A DNA stretch of 64,000 bases. It comes from JAAXHV01 sp965207165. GTDB lineage: Bacteria > Pseudomonadota > Gammaproteobacteria > Eutrophobiales > Eutrophobiaceae. Below the pieces are notes generated by a model that made no database searches, was not told the origin of the DNA, and saw only the letters and a program-made list of their open reading frames with translations. The translations under genes and the position numbers were made by a program. Every line of letters starts with the position of its first letter. Position 1 is the first letter of the stretch. The DNA lies in assembly GCA_965207165.1 (NCBI GenBank), contig OZ242265.1, forward strand, positions 4,463,524 through 4,527,523, written 5' to 3'. Positions 35,072-45,090 of this stretch are shown one piece after another.

Positions 35072-35578
35072 GTGGAAGGTGTAGATATAGGTATCCTGGT
35101 CGTTTTGTTCCTGCCGGCTATCATGGGAATGCTGTATGGATTACTGAATGTCCTGTTTTCAATCGCCGCATGGATAATGGCTGCTATCACTGCAACCAAA
35201 CTCAGCGGTTATTTTTCTCCCTTGCTGGATGGCTACCTGGAGCCGGTACTCAGGGAAATCGTCGCGTTTGCCGGTGTGTTTATCATCAGCCTGGTGATCT
35301 TCACCGGGCTGGGATATTTCATCGTGAAACTGCTTGGCAGGACCGGTTTGACCGCCGCCGACAGGATCCTGGGTTTTTTCTTTGGAATCGGGCTGGGTGG
35401 CGCGATAATTACCATCCTGGTTTTTCTCGCTGGTTTTACCGCGATATCGAAACACGAATGGTGGCATGAAGCCGTTCTGATTGAGCCGTTCCAGCATGTC
35501 TGTGTCTGGGGCCAACGCTTTCTGTCGGAGGATATCGCCGTGTACCACCGCTATGAAGCCGTCCCGGGAAGTGAATAG
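35072..35578 (+). CDS. cvpA: CvpA family membrane protein
   Basis: This 168-residue protein has four hydrophobic helices and the CvpA pattern (DIGILVVLFLPAIMGMLYGLLN, FFGIGLGGAIITI). The family is tied to the cell envelope and, in E. coli, to colicin V production, and stands directly before purF. The start is a GTG at 35072; no in-frame ATG lies before the first helix. A palindromic repeat at 35588 separates it from purF. Confidence 0.88.
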   Translation: MEGVDIGILVVLFLPAIMGMLYGLLNVLFSIAAWIMAAITATKLSGYFSPLLDGYLEPVLREIVAFAGVFIISLVIFTGLGYFIVKLLGRTGLTAADRILGFFFGIGLGGAIITILVFLAGFTAISKHEWWHEAVLIEPFQHVCVWGQRFLSEDIAVYHRYEAVPGSE

Positions 35579-35587
35579 AGCGAGCAG

Positions 35588-35610
35588 GGGACAGATTTGA
35601 AATCTGTCCC
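35588..35610. repeat. Palindromic repeat (GGGACAGATTT arms)
   Basis: Perfect 11-bp arms GGGACAGATTT and AAATCTGTCCC with a one-base centre, between cvpA and purF. It belongs with the copies near 34337, 38957 and 48420, which share the GGGGAC(A/G)GA core. Confidence 0.8.
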
Positions 35611-35655
35611 GGTAAACTTAGACAACTGATGAGTAACTGCGGATAAACAGGATAT

Positions 35656-37173
35656 ATGTGCGGCATTATCGGAATCGTTGCCAGGTCAAACGTCAACCAG
35701 GCGCTGTTTGACGGCCTGACAATCATTCAGCACAGGGGGCAGGACGCGGCAGGTATCGTTACCTGCGACGATGCCCGGCTTTATCTCTGCAAGAACAACG
35801 GTCTGGTCCGGGATGTCTTTAACTCACGCCAGATGCTCAACCTCAGGGGGAACATGGGCATCGGCCATATCAGGTATCCTACGGCAGGAAACTCATCCTC
35901 ATCTGAGGCACAACCGTTTTATGTCAATTCCCCCTACGGGATTGCCCTTGCCCATAACGGTAATCTCACGAACAGTGACGAACTGAAGCGGGATCTCATC
36001 ACGGATGAGTTGAGGCACATCAATACGGATTCCGATTCCGAGGTATTGCTGAATATCCTGGCTTTCGAACTGCAGCGTATCGGCAAAATGAAAAAAGACC
36101 TGACGCCCCGGGATATTTTTTTGGCGGTGCACAGGTTGCACAAACGCTGTCGCGGCGGTTATTCCGCTGTTGCATTGATTTCCGGCGTCGGTGTTCTTGC
36201 CTTCCGCGACCAGTTCGGCATTCGTCCGATGGTCTTCGGTGAGCGCACCACTGACAGGGGCAAGGAATTCGTCGTTGCCTCCGAAAGCGTGGCGATCGAT
36301 GCCCTGGATTTCAGCATTGTGCGTGACGTCGCGCCGGGAGAGGCGGTCTTCATAAGCGAACAGGGCGAGCTGTTTTCAGACCAGTGCGCGGAACATCCGC
36401 AGCATACGCCCTGTATCTTTGAATACGTGTACCTGGCCAGACCGGATTCCGTTATCGACAACATTTCCGTGTACAAGACCCGTCTGCGCATGGGGGAGGC
36501 GCTGGCCGCGAAGATACTGAGGCTGCGCCCGCAACATGACATCGACGTGGTGATCCCGATCCCGGATACCGGCCGTACCGCGGCGCTGCCCCTGGCCTTT
36601 GATCTGGGCGTAAAATACCGTGAAGGATTCATCAAGAACAGGTACATCCCCCGCACGTTCATCATGCCCGGGCAGAGTGTCAGGAAAAAATCCGTGCGCC
36701 AGAAACTGAACGCAATTGAACTGGAGTTCCGGGGAAAGAACGTGCTGCTGGTGGATGATTCAATCGTGCGCGGCACCACTTCCAGGGAGATCGTACAAAT
36801 GGCCCGCGATGCGGGCGCGGCGAAAGTGTATTTTGCCTCTGCCGCCCCGCCGGTCCTGTATCCCAACGTCTACGGCATCGATATACCGACCCCCGACGAA
36901 CTGGTTGCCCACGGCAGGACTGAAGAAGAAGTCTGCGCGTCCATCGGCGCTGACTGGCTGATCTACCAGGAAGTGGACGACCTGGTGCAAGCGGCGCGGG
37001 AAGGGAACCCGCACATCAAGCGGTTTGAGATGTCGGTCTTTACCGGTGAATACGTTACCGGTGACGTCAGCGACGACTACCTGGCAAACCTGTCGCTGCA
37101 GCGCAGCGATTCGGCCAAACAGTCACGCGCCCTGGTGGATGACGTCCTCAACGACCTGTCGAATATGGCGTAG
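35656..37173 (+). CDS. purF: Amidophosphoribosyltransferase
   Basis: PurF makes phosphoribosylamine from PRPP and glutamine, the committed step of purine synthesis. The 505-residue protein starts MCGIIGIV, so Cys2 becomes the N-terminal nucleophile. Glutamine-binding (HIRYPTAGNSSSSEAQPF) and PRPP-binding (VLLVDDSIVRGTTSREI) motifs are clear. It is the last gene of the truA-to-purF block and converges with phaR. Confidence 0.97.
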   Translation: MCGIIGIVARSNVNQALFDGLTIIQHRGQDAAGIVTCDDARLYLCKNNGLVRDVFNSRQMLNLRGNMGIGHIRYPTAGNSSSSEAQPFYVNSPYGIALAHNGNLTNSDELKRDLITDELRHINTDSDSEVLLNILAFELQRIGKMKKDLTPRDIFLAVHRLHKRCRGGYSAVALISGVGVLAFRDQFGIRPMVFGERTTDRGKEFVVASESVAIDALDFSIVRDVAPGEAVFISEQGELFSDQCAEHPQHTPCIFEYVYLARPDSVIDNISVYKTRLRMGEALAAKILRLRPQHDIDVVIPIPDTGRTAALPLAFDLGVKYREGFIKNRYIPRTFIMPGQSVRKKSVRQKLNAIELEFRGKNVLLVDDSIVRGTTSREIVQMARDAGAAKVYFASAAPPVLYPNVYGIDIPTPDELVAHGRTEEEVCASIGADWLIYQEVDDLVQAAREGNPHIKRFEMSVFTGEYVTGDVSDDYLANLSLQRSDSAKQSRALVDDVLNDLSNMA

Positions 37174-37187
37174 TTAACAGGCGCCGG

Positions 37188-37670
37188 TTAACCGCTTTCG
37201 CCTTCGTCCTCTTTTTTCGGGTCTGAACCGGTAAATCCGGGCGTCTGGAAGAAACTGTTCTGCAGTTGCCGCCAGGCTTCCATGTTCTGCTCCGTCATTT
37301 CGCCCATGGTGGCGGCAAACGGGTTGCTGCCGACCGCCTGCTCGAACTTTTTCTGCAGGTTCTGTTGTTGCGCGGCAAACATCTCCAGGCTTTTCTGCAG
37401 GTATTCGCTGAACGCGGACTGGTAGGAGTTGCCGTAAAAGCGGATGAGCTGGGTCAGCATCGGCGTATTGAAGATAGGTTTCCCCTCGTGTTCCTGTTCC
37501 GAGATAATCTGCAGTAATACGTTGCGCGTCAGGTCTTCCTCGGTCTTCACGTCCGTCACACGGATATCGATGCCGTTCACCACCAGTTTCCTCACGTCAT
37601 CCAGGGTGATATACCTGCTGATCTCGGTATCGTACAGCCGCCGGTTGGGATATTTTTTTATGGTACGCAT
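37188..37670 (-). CDS. phaR: Polyhydroxyalkanoate synthesis repressor PhaR
   Basis: The 160-residue protein has the N-terminal DNA/PHA-binding domain MRTIKKYPNRRLYDTEISRYITLDDVRKLV, which is diagnostic, and a helical C-terminal half (LEMFAAQQQNLQKKFEQAV). PhaR represses phasin genes until polyhydroxyalkanoate granules titrate it away. It lies 19 bases after the thiolase gene on the same strand. phaC and phaB are not in this window. Confidence 0.9.
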   Translation of the reverse strand: MRTIKKYPNRRLYDTEISRYITLDDVRKLVVNGIDIRVTDVKTEEDLTRNVLLQIISEQEHEGKPIFNTPMLTQLIRFYGNSYQSAFSEYLQKSLEMFAAQQQNLQKKFEQAVGSNPFAATMGEMTEQNMEAWRQLQNSFFQTPGFTGSDPKKEDEGESG

Positions 37671-37689
37671 GTCGGTCAGTCCGGTTTGG

Positions 37690-38871
37690 TTATCTTTCCA
37701 CCGCCAGGGCCACCCCCTGGCCGCCGCCGATACACAAGGTGGCCAGGCCCTTGCTCACATCCCGGCGCTGCATGGTATGGAGCAGGGTGACCAGGACCCG
37801 GCAGCCCGACGCCCCGATGGGATGCCCCAGCGCTATGGCGCCGCCATTGACGTTCACTTTCTCCGTGTCCCAGCCCAGCCCGTTGTTGACGGAGATGGCC
37901 TGGGCGGCAAACGCCTCATTGGCTTCCACCAGGTCCAGGTCGTCGACTGACCAGCCGGCCTTGCCCAGGCAACGCTGTGTTGCCGGGATCGGACCTGTCC
38001 CCATGATGGCCGGGTCGACACCGGCGCTGGCGTATGCCCTGATGCCGGCCATCACCGGCAGGCCCAGTTCGCCGGCTTTTGCCCGTGACATGACAACGAC
38101 CGCTGCCGCGCCGTCATTGAGACCGGAGGCATTGGCCGCGGTGACCGAACCCTCGCGGTTAAAGGCAGGGCGCAGTTTCGCGATCTTTTCCGCAGTGACC
38201 CCTTGTTTGGGATACTCGTCCCTGTCGAATACGATGGGATCGCCCTTGCGTTGCGGCAGGCTGATGGGGATGATCTCTTCATTGAATATCCCCTCTGCCT
38301 GGGCTTGTTCCGTCTTTTGCTGGGACACCGCAGCGAAGCCGTCCTGTTCCTCCCGTGAGATCCCGAACTTATCCACGATATTTTCTGCAGTCATGCCCAT
38401 GTGGTAATCGTTGAAGGCATCCCACAGGCCGTCGACGATCATCGAATCCAGCATCTTCCAGTCTCCCATCTTGGTTCCGTTACGGGACCTGGGCAGCACA
38501 TGCGGCGCCAGGCTCATGTTTTCCTGGCCGCCGGCTATGATGATGTCCGCATCCCCGCATGTTATTGCCTGGGCCGCGAGATGCACGGCCTTGAGGCCGC
38601 TCCCGCAGACCTTGTTGATGGTCATGGCGGGTACCGAGTGGGGCAGGCCGGCTTCGATGGCGGCCTGGCGCGCCGGGTTCTGGCCTTCGCCGGCGGTCAG
38701 CACCTGTCCCAGGATAACCTCGTCGATCTGCGCCGGGTCGAGGCCGGTTTTTTCCAGTAATGATTTGATTACCGCGGCCCCCAGGGCGTGGGCCGGGGTA
38801 TTCGCCAGGCTGCCGCCGAATGAACCGATAGGGGTACGTCCTGCGGCGACAATGACTACGTCGTTGGTCAT
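37690..38871 (-). CDS. Acetyl-CoA acetyltransferase (thiolase II)
   Basis: This 393-residue thiolase joins two acetyl-CoA molecules to acetoacetyl-CoA. It shows the acyl-binding Cys in NKVCGSGLKAV (about residue 89), the His in NVNGGAIALGHPIGASG and the second Cys in TLCIGGGQGVA near the C-terminus. Together with PhaR downstream it is best read as the first enzyme of poly-3-hydroxybutyrate synthesis (PhaA), though AtoB-type roles cannot be excluded. Confidence 0.92.
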   Translation of the reverse strand: MTNDVVIVAAGRTPIGSFGGSLANTPAHALGAAVIKSLLEKTGLDPAQIDEVILGQVLTAGEGQNPARQAAIEAGLPHSVPAMTINKVCGSGLKAVHLAAQAITCGDADIIIAGGQENMSLAPHVLPRSRNGTKMGDWKMLDSMIVDGLWDAFNDYHMGMTAENIVDKFGISREEQDGFAAVSQQKTEQAQAEGIFNEEIIPISLPQRKGDPIVFDRDEYPKQGVTAEKIAKLRPAFNREGSVTAANASGLNDGAAAVVVMSRAKAGELGLPVMAGIRAYASAGVDPAIMGTGPIPATQRCLGKAGWSVDDLDLVEANEAFAAQAISVNNGLGWDTEKVNVNGGAIALGHPIGASGCRVLVTLLHTMQRRDVSKGLATLCIGGGQGVALAVER

Positions 38872-38956
38872 GCTTTCTCTCCCTTTATTTCAAGACTTGT
38901 TTATGTGGTAACAGAGGGCGGGCATTATAGACCATTTAGTTGCACTGCACAAAACA

Positions 38957-38985
38957 GGGGACGGAAGACAGGGGACAGAAGACAG
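38957..38985. repeat. Direct repeat of GGGGAC(G/A)GAAGACA
   Basis: Two 14-bp direct copies, at 38957 and 38971, of the arm sequence found in the GGGGACAGA palindromes elsewhere, here without a matching inverted arm. It lies between the thiolase and lpdA genes and looks like a decayed repeat element. Confidence 0.5.
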
Positions 38986-39016
38986 TGAATGACGTTGGCT
39001 GTTCGTGAAGCAGTCC

Positions 39017-40441
39017 TCAGATATGCAGTGCGCGCCCGTCGTTTGCCAGGGCCGCCTCGTGCATGGCCTCGGACAGGGTGGGGTGGGCGTGGATGGTGCG
39101 GGCAATATCCTCGGAAGTGCCGTCGAATTCCATGGCGAGGACTGCCTCGGCTACCAGTTCGGAAGCGTTCGGCCCCAGTACGTGAACGCCGAGTATCCGG
39201 TCGGTATCGGCATCGCTCAGTATTCTTACCATGCCGTCGCTGTCGCCGGCCGCCAGCGCCCTCCCGCTTGCTGCGAATGGAAAAACCCCGGCCCTGCAGG
39301 ATACCCCGGCTTCCTCCAGTTCGGCCTCGGTCTTTCCCACCCAGGCGATCTCCGGCCAGGTATAGATTACCCAGGGCACCAGGTCCAGGTTAATCTCGCT
39401 TTTTTGCCCGGCGAGGCGTTCGGCCACCATCACGCCTTCGTCGGCAGCCTTGTGAGCCAGCATCGGGCCGCGCACCACGTCGCCGATCGCATAGACATTC
39501 GGCAGGTTGGTGGCGCAATATTCGTCAACCTTGATGCTGCCATTGTCATTCAGGTCCAGACCCGCCTCTTCAGCCCCAAGGCCGGCAATGTTGGGGGAGC
39601 GCCCCACGGCTATTATCAGCTTGTCGAAATTCAACTGCTGTTTGCTGCCACCCTGCTCGAAAGAGACACCGACCTCCCGGCTGTTTACGCCGGTACCCGT
39701 CACCCTGGCGCCGAGGCGGATATCCAGTCCCTGTCTTGTCAGCAGTTTTTCGGCTGCAGCAGCGATCTGCCGGTCCACGGGCGCGAGAAAGTCATCCAGG
39801 GCCTCCAGTATGGTGACCTTTGATCCCATCCTGCTCCAGACGCTGCCCAGTTCCAGCCCGATCACCCCCGCGCCGATGATGCCCAACCGCTTCGGCACCT
39901 CCTTGAAGACGAGAGCGCCGGTGGAATCGACAATCCTGTTCTGGTCTACCGCGGCAAAAGAGAACCTGGCCGGAATGGAACCGGTGGCGATGATGATGTG
40001 CCGGGCCGAAACCGTGTATTCTTCGGCAGCTTCCTTGCCTGCCGGCGTGACCTTTACCTTGTCGTTTCCCAGGAGTGTGGCCTGGCCCTGCAGCCAGTCC
40101 ACCTTGTTCTTTTTGAACAACCCGGCGATACCCCGGGTCAGTTTCTGCACGATCCTGTTTTTCCGGTTTATCATTTTGTGGATATCAAGCTTCACGCCGC
40201 TGACGTTGATGCCGTGGTCGGCGGCCTGTTTGCTGATGAAAGCGTAATGGTGAGAGGAATCCAGCAGGGCCTTGGACGGTATGCACCCCGTGTTCAGGCA
40301 GGTTCCTCCCAGGGCAGGTTTGTCGTCAATGCCCATCCCGTTGTCCACGCAGGCGGTGGAGAAACCCAGTTGCGCGCAGCGGATCGCGCTGATATAACCG
40401 CCGGGACCTGCGCCGATGACCACTACGTCGTAGTTGTTCAT
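39017..40441 (-). CDS. lpdA: Dihydrolipoyl dehydrogenase (E3)
   Basis: E3 re-oxidises the lipoyl groups of 2-oxo acid dehydrogenase complexes with FAD and NAD. The 474-residue protein has the FAD motif (VVVIGAGPGGYISAIRCAQLG), the redox disulfide in GGTCLNTGCIPSKALL, an NAD-binding GAGVIGLELGSVW segment and the C-terminal HAHPTLSEAMHEA with the catalytic His-Glu. It follows sucB by 20 bases, so it probably serves the 2-oxoglutarate complex. Confidence 0.95.
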   Translation of the reverse strand: MNNYDVVVIGAGPGGYISAIRCAQLGFSTACVDNGMGIDDKPALGGTCLNTGCIPSKALLDSSHHYAFISKQAADHGINVSGVKLDIHKMINRKNRIVQKLTRGIAGLFKKNKVDWLQGQATLLGNDKVKVTPAGKEAAEEYTVSARHIIIATGSIPARFSFAAVDQNRIVDSTGALVFKEVPKRLGIIGAGVIGLELGSVWSRMGSKVTILEALDDFLAPVDRQIAAAAEKLLTRQGLDIRLGARVTGTGVNSREVGVSFEQGGSKQQLNFDKLIIAVGRSPNIAGLGAEEAGLDLNDNGSIKVDEYCATNLPNVYAIGDVVRGPMLAHKAADEGVMVAERLAGQKSEINLDLVPWVIYTWPEIAWVGKTEAELEEAGVSCRAGVFPFAASGRALAAGDSDGMVRILSDADTDRILGVHVLGPNASELVAEAVLAMEFDGTSEDIARTIHAHPTLSEAMHEAALANDGRALHI

Positions 40442-40461
40442 AATATTAAGTTGAAAGAGTA

Positions 40462-41895
40462 CTAGATTTGTAACAGCAGCCGTGACGGGTCTTCCAGCGC
40501 CTCTCTCAGCGCTACCAGGAAAGACACCGCCTCGCGTCCATCGATTATGCGATGATCGTAGGATAAGGCCAGGTACATCATGGGCCGGATCACGACTTCG
40601 CCGTTCTCCGCAATGGGGCGTTCCTCGATCTTGTGCATTCCCAGGATGGCGCTTTGCGGCGGGTTGAGGATGGGTGTGGATAACAGGGAACCGAATACGC
40701 CCCCATTGGTTATCGTGAAAGTCCCGCCGATCAACTCTTCCAGGGTAAGTTTTGCATCGCGGGCTTTTTGCCCGTAGTCACTTATGTTTTTCTCAATTTC
40801 GGCAAAACTGAGTTTATCTGCAGCACGGATCACCGGTACGACCAGCCCGCGCGGGGAACTGACCGCGATCCCTATATCGTAATAGTTGTGATAGATAATG
40901 TCATCGCCATCAACCGATGCGTTGGCGATCGGAAACTTTTTCAGTGCTTCAACCGCCGCCTTGGTGAAGAACGACATGAACCCCAGTTTAACCGCGTGGG
41001 TTTTCTCAAAACTCTCCTTGTAACGGCTGCGCAAATCCATTACCGGTTTCATGTTTACTTCATTGAACGTAGTCAGGATGGCATTTTCATGTTGCGCCGC
41101 CAGCAGGCGTTGCGCCGCACGCCTGCGCAGGCGGCTCATGGGAACACGGTTGTCTGCCCCTTCCGGACTTTTCCCATCCCCGGGTTTCTGTTTCTCCCTG
41201 GCGGGCGCCAGCGCCTGTTGTTCCGTTTTACGCCCCCGGGTTTCTGACACCTGGGCCTGGTCGCCGTCTGCCTTCTCCGTCCTTTCGGTTTCCCCATCAT
41301 CCGTAGTCTCGGCTGCCGGTTTTCCATTTTCCGTGTCCTGCCCCGGGGCATCCCGGTCTGACAGGTAATCCAGGACATCTTTTTTCGTCAACCTTGTCCC
41401 GCTTGCCGGGATCTCGTGGGCTTCCAGTCCGTGCTCGGCCAGCAGTTTCCTGACGGCAGGGCTTGATTTGGGTTTCTGGTCCGAAGGCGGCGCTTGCCGG
41501 CCGGTTTCGTCGCCAGGATCCGCTTCAAGTCGTGCTTCGGGTTCCGCTTCGGGTTCCGGCTCTGGTGTTGCCTCACCGGCTATCTCATCAGCGGGGGGTT
41601 CGTGTTCGGTACCAGCAGCGCTCTTGCTGTCCGTTGGTTCTGTTGCTGCAGCCTGTGCCTCGGTATCGATTTGTGCGATCAGCTCGTTGCTTCCCACATC
41701 TTCGCCGCCGTGTTTCAGGATGCTGACAAGCGTCCCATCCTCCGGGGCCACCACTTCCAGGGTGACCTTGTCGGTCTCCACGTCAATCAGCGCGTCACCG
41801 AACCTGACCGGGTCTCCCGGCTGTTTATGCCAGTCCATCAGCGTTGCCTCCGCAACGGATTCGGCCAGTACCGGTACTCTTACTTCAATTAACAC
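40462..41895 (-). CDS. sucB: Dihydrolipoamide succinyltransferase (E2 of 2-oxoglutarate dehydrogenase)
   Basis: This 477-residue E2 has one N-terminal lipoyl domain (DVETDKVTLEV, Lys43), a long acidic/proline linker, an E3/E1-binding domain (SPAVRKLLAEHGLEAHEIPASG), a second, longer hydrophilic linker (about 185-255) and the catalytic core ending YDHRIIDGREAV (His about 448). The two unusually long charged linkers make it larger than E. coli SucB (405 aa). It is cotranscribed between sucA and lpdA. Confidence 0.94.
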   Translation of the reverse strand: MLIEVRVPVLAESVAEATLMDWHKQPGDPVRFGDALIDVETDKVTLEVVAPEDGTLVSILKHGGEDVGSNELIAQIDTEAQAAATEPTDSKSAAGTEHEPPADEIAGEATPEPEPEAEPEARLEADPGDETGRQAPPSDQKPKSSPAVRKLLAEHGLEAHEIPASGTRLTKKDVLDYLSDRDAPGQDTENGKPAAETTDDGETERTEKADGDQAQVSETRGRKTEQQALAPAREKQKPGDGKSPEGADNRVPMSRLRRRAAQRLLAAQHENAILTTFNEVNMKPVMDLRSRYKESFEKTHAVKLGFMSFFTKAAVEALKKFPIANASVDGDDIIYHNYYDIGIAVSSPRGLVVPVIRAADKLSFAEIEKNISDYGQKARDAKLTLEELIGGTFTITNGGVFGSLLSTPILNPPQSAILGMHKIEERPIAENGEVVIRPMMYLALSYDHRIIDGREAVSFLVALREALEDPSRLLLQI

Positions 41896-41939
41896 AACGC
41901 TCTCCTGTGATTGCCGGGTTATGCATGGGGTGTTGCCCT

Positions 41940-44807
41940 TCAGCGGATCCCTCGAGTTCTCTGCATGTGTGTCGTCACCTCCAGTTTTTCCAGTTGCAGG
42001 GCGTCGTCAACCAGCTTCTTCTGTTGCGCCAGGTGCAGGCTCAGGGAACCCACTGCAGGGGAGGGTGAATAGGTGCGGCCGGCGTAACCGAAAACATGCT
42101 GTTTGCTCAGGCATCCAATCATTGTCCCCCTGGACTGCATGTAATACCAGCCCCCTTGATTCTTGGGTTCCTCCTGTACCCATACTACTTCTTTTGCGTT
42201 CGGGTATGAATCGATCACGCGTCTCATCTCCGTTTGCGGAAACGGAAATATCTGTTCCAGGCGAATAACGGCGATGCTGCCGACCTCGTTGCCGCGTCTT
42301 GCTTCCAGCAGGTCGTAGTACACCTTCCCGCTGCATATCAACAGGCGTGTTACTTCTTCTTTTACTATGTTCTCGTCAATTTCATCGATCACCAGGTTAA
42401 ATCCGCCACTGGTGACCTTGTCCAGGGTCGACGTGGACAGTTTATGCCTCAGCAGGCTTTTCGGACTCATGACTATCAGCGGTTTTCGATAAGGCCTGAT
42501 GACCTGCCGCCGCAACAGGTGGAACATCTGTGCCGGTGTGCTGGGCTGGCAGACCTGCATGTTTTCCCGGGCGCTGAGCTGCAAAAAACGCTCCAGCCGG
42601 GCGGATGAATGTTCCGGCCCCTGGCCGTCGTAGCCGTGGGGTAAAAACACCGTGAGTCCGCAGAACCGTCCCCATTTCGCCTCGCACGAACTGATGAACT
42701 GGTCGAAAACAACCTGTGCGCCGTTGGCGAAATCGCCGAACTGGGCTTCCCAGAGCACCAGGGCATTGGGCTCGGAGCTGGCGTAGCCGTAGTCAAAAGC
42801 CAGCACGGCTTCCTCGGAGAGTGTCGAGTTGATGGCCAGGAATGAGGGCTGTCCCCCCTTGAGGTGTTGCAGCGGCAGGTACGTATCACCGTCATCCTGG
42901 TTGTGGATTACGGCATGACGGTGGAAGAAGGTCCCGCGGCCGCTGTCCTGGCCGGAAATACGCACCGGGAAACCGGCGTCAAGCAGGGTTGCATAGGCCA
43001 GGGTTTCGGCATAGCCCCAGTCCATATCCAGATCGCCGGAGCCCATTTTCTTGCGGTTCTCGATGATCTTTGCCACTGTCGGGTGCAGGTTGAAATGTTC
43101 CGGCACGGCAGTGAAGCGTTCCGTCAGGCTGGATACCGCCTGCGTGCTGACGGCTGTTTCGACCCGCATATCCCACGGCGTTCTCTTGTACGGTTCATAG
43201 TTGATTAAATACCTGAAATCGGCATTGCTTGTCCTTGCGCCTGCCACGATCCGGTTGGATTCCAGCGATTCAACGTAGTATTCGTGAATTTTCCGGACTT
43301 CATCACGCGTGACTACTTTTTCCCGTACCAGGCGTTCGGAGTGTATCTCCCTGATATTCCTGTGCTGCCTGATCTTCCGGTACATGATAGGCTGGGTGGC
43401 AGCCGGTTCGTCGGCTTCGCTGTGGCCGTGCCTGCGGTAGCACACCATGTCGATGACCACGTCCTTCTTGAATTTCATGCGGTAATCCAGGGCCAGTTTC
43501 GCCACGTACACGACCGCGTCCGGGTCATCGCCGTTGACGTGAAAGATCGGCGCCTGCACCATCTTGGCGACGTCTGTGCAGTACAGGGTCGAGCGTGAGT
43601 CCAACGGGTCGCTGGTGGTAAAGCCAATCTGGTTGTTGACTATGATATGAACGGTGCCGCCGGTGCTGTAGCCGCGGGTCTGGGACAGGTTGAAGGTCTC
43701 CATTACCACGCCCTGACCGGCGAATGCGGCGTCACCGTGGATGATTATCGGCAATACCTGGGAGCGGGATTTATCGTTGCGCCGGTCCTGGCGCGCCCGC
43801 ACCGAACCTTCCACCACGGGGTCGATGATCTCGAGATGGGAGGGATTGAACGACAGGGTCAGGTGAATGACGCCCCCGGGCGTCTGGATATCCGAGGAGT
43901 AACCCAGGTGGTATTTGACATCACCCGAACTGCTGGATTCGACGTCCTGTGCCTGGTTGTGGATCCCTTCGAATTCATCGAACAGTTCCCCGGGCAGCTT
44001 GCCGATGATGTTGATCAGGACGTTGAGCCTGCCGCGGTGGGCCATGCCGATTACCGCCTCGCGCACACCGGCTTCCCCTCCTGCCTGTACGATTTCATCC
44101 AGCAACGGGATCAGGGATTCACCGCCTTCCAGCGAGAAGCGTTTCTGCCCCACGTACTTCCTGTGCAGGTGTTCTTCCAGGGCATTCGCGGCTATGACGC
44201 GTTCCAGAACGCGTTTCCTCTTTTCCGGGGAGAACTGGTGATGCCCTTCGGATTCTTCCAGCCGGCGCTGGATCCAGCGTTTATGTTCCGTCTCGTTTAT
44301 GTGCATGTACTCAGCGCCGATGGTGCGGCAATAAGTGCTCTTGACGATATAGAAGATTTCAGCCAGCGTCAGCTCATCCGGCGCAAACAGGGAACCTGTA
44401 TTGAAAATTCGCGTCAGGTCTTCTTCCGAGAAGTTGTAATACGAGGGGTCCAGTTCCGGGACTTCCGGCCGTTCGTACTGCTTCAGGGGATCCAGGTCCG
44501 CCTGCTGGTGGCCGCGGAACCGATGGGCATTGATTAATTGCAGTACCGAGGACTGTTTCTTGTTATCCGTATTGACGGCGATCGCAGGTTCTGAGGCCGG
44601 GACCTGTTCGACTTTCGCCGCGCGCACGGGTTCCGGTGCCTGCGCGCCGGCGCCGCTGTCGGGCTGTGCGGGTTCCCGTTGCAGGGCATCGAAATAACGC
44701 CGCCATTCATCGGCCACGCCGGCGGGATTTTCCAGGTACCGTTCGTATAATTCTTCGATAAACGCGGTGTTGCCGCTGTAAAGATGGGATGGTTCGGGCG
44801 TGCTCAT
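41940..44807 (-). CDS. sucA: 2-oxoglutarate dehydrogenase E1 component
   Basis: E1 decarboxylates 2-oxoglutarate with thiamine diphosphate and hands succinyl to SucB. The 955-residue length is normal. Family segments include LYERYLENPAGVADEWRRYF near the start, VIGMAHRGRLNVLINIIGK, ThDP-binding region HGDAAFAGQGVVMET, and EEPKNQGGWYYMQ near the end. It leads the sucA-sucB-lpdA operon and is divergent from gltA, so both TCA units share one control region. Confidence 0.96.
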   Translation of the reverse strand: MSTPEPSHLYSGNTAFIEELYERYLENPAGVADEWRRYFDALQREPAQPDSGAGAQAPEPVRAAKVEQVPASEPAIAVNTDNKKQSSVLQLINAHRFRGHQQADLDPLKQYERPEVPELDPSYYNFSEEDLTRIFNTGSLFAPDELTLAEIFYIVKSTYCRTIGAEYMHINETEHKRWIQRRLEESEGHHQFSPEKRKRVLERVIAANALEEHLHRKYVGQKRFSLEGGESLIPLLDEIVQAGGEAGVREAVIGMAHRGRLNVLINIIGKLPGELFDEFEGIHNQAQDVESSSSGDVKYHLGYSSDIQTPGGVIHLTLSFNPSHLEIIDPVVEGSVRARQDRRNDKSRSQVLPIIIHGDAAFAGQGVVMETFNLSQTRGYSTGGTVHIIVNNQIGFTTSDPLDSRSTLYCTDVAKMVQAPIFHVNGDDPDAVVYVAKLALDYRMKFKKDVVIDMVCYRRHGHSEADEPAATQPIMYRKIRQHRNIREIHSERLVREKVVTRDEVRKIHEYYVESLESNRIVAGARTSNADFRYLINYEPYKRTPWDMRVETAVSTQAVSSLTERFTAVPEHFNLHPTVAKIIENRKKMGSGDLDMDWGYAETLAYATLLDAGFPVRISGQDSGRGTFFHRHAVIHNQDDGDTYLPLQHLKGGQPSFLAINSTLSEEAVLAFDYGYASSEPNALVLWEAQFGDFANGAQVVFDQFISSCEAKWGRFCGLTVFLPHGYDGQGPEHSSARLERFLQLSARENMQVCQPSTPAQMFHLLRRQVIRPYRKPLIVMSPKSLLRHKLSTSTLDKVTSGGFNLVIDEIDENIVKEEVTRLLICSGKVYYDLLEARRGNEVGSIAVIRLEQIFPFPQTEMRRVIDSYPNAKEVVWVQEEPKNQGGWYYMQSRGTMIGCLSKQHVFGYAGRTYSPSPAVGSLSLHLAQQKKLVDDALQLEKLEVTTHMQRTRGIR

Positions 44808-45090
44808 TATCTTTCCACGTTTCTGCAGGAATTTTGTCCGGTGTTTCCGGGTGTTAAGCGTGATTTTTCACTCTGATACATGGAATCTGGCGCTATTATA
44901 TGACAATTTCCCGAGATTTTCCTTGAATACTTCTGTAACACATTAAACTATAAGACGTTTTGTCTTATGTATGATTTTGGACCCAAGGTGGACGCCAATA
45001 GTTTCACTTGCGGTATGATTTCATAGATGTATGCTACAAACACAAAAATAAAAAAAGCTGCAATTTCCCCTGGGAAGAGGAGACGGTTTC
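44808..45090. promoter_or_regulatory. Divergent control region between sucA and gltA
   Basis: 283 bases with no gene. A short inverted repeat (ATAAGAC at 44950-44956, GTCTTAT at 44962-44968) could be an operator. A plausible sigma-70 promoter for gltA is TTGCGG (45008-45013), 16 bases, TATGCT (45030-45035). Its position between two TCA operons suggests shared regulation. No known regulator site was recognised. Confidence 0.4.
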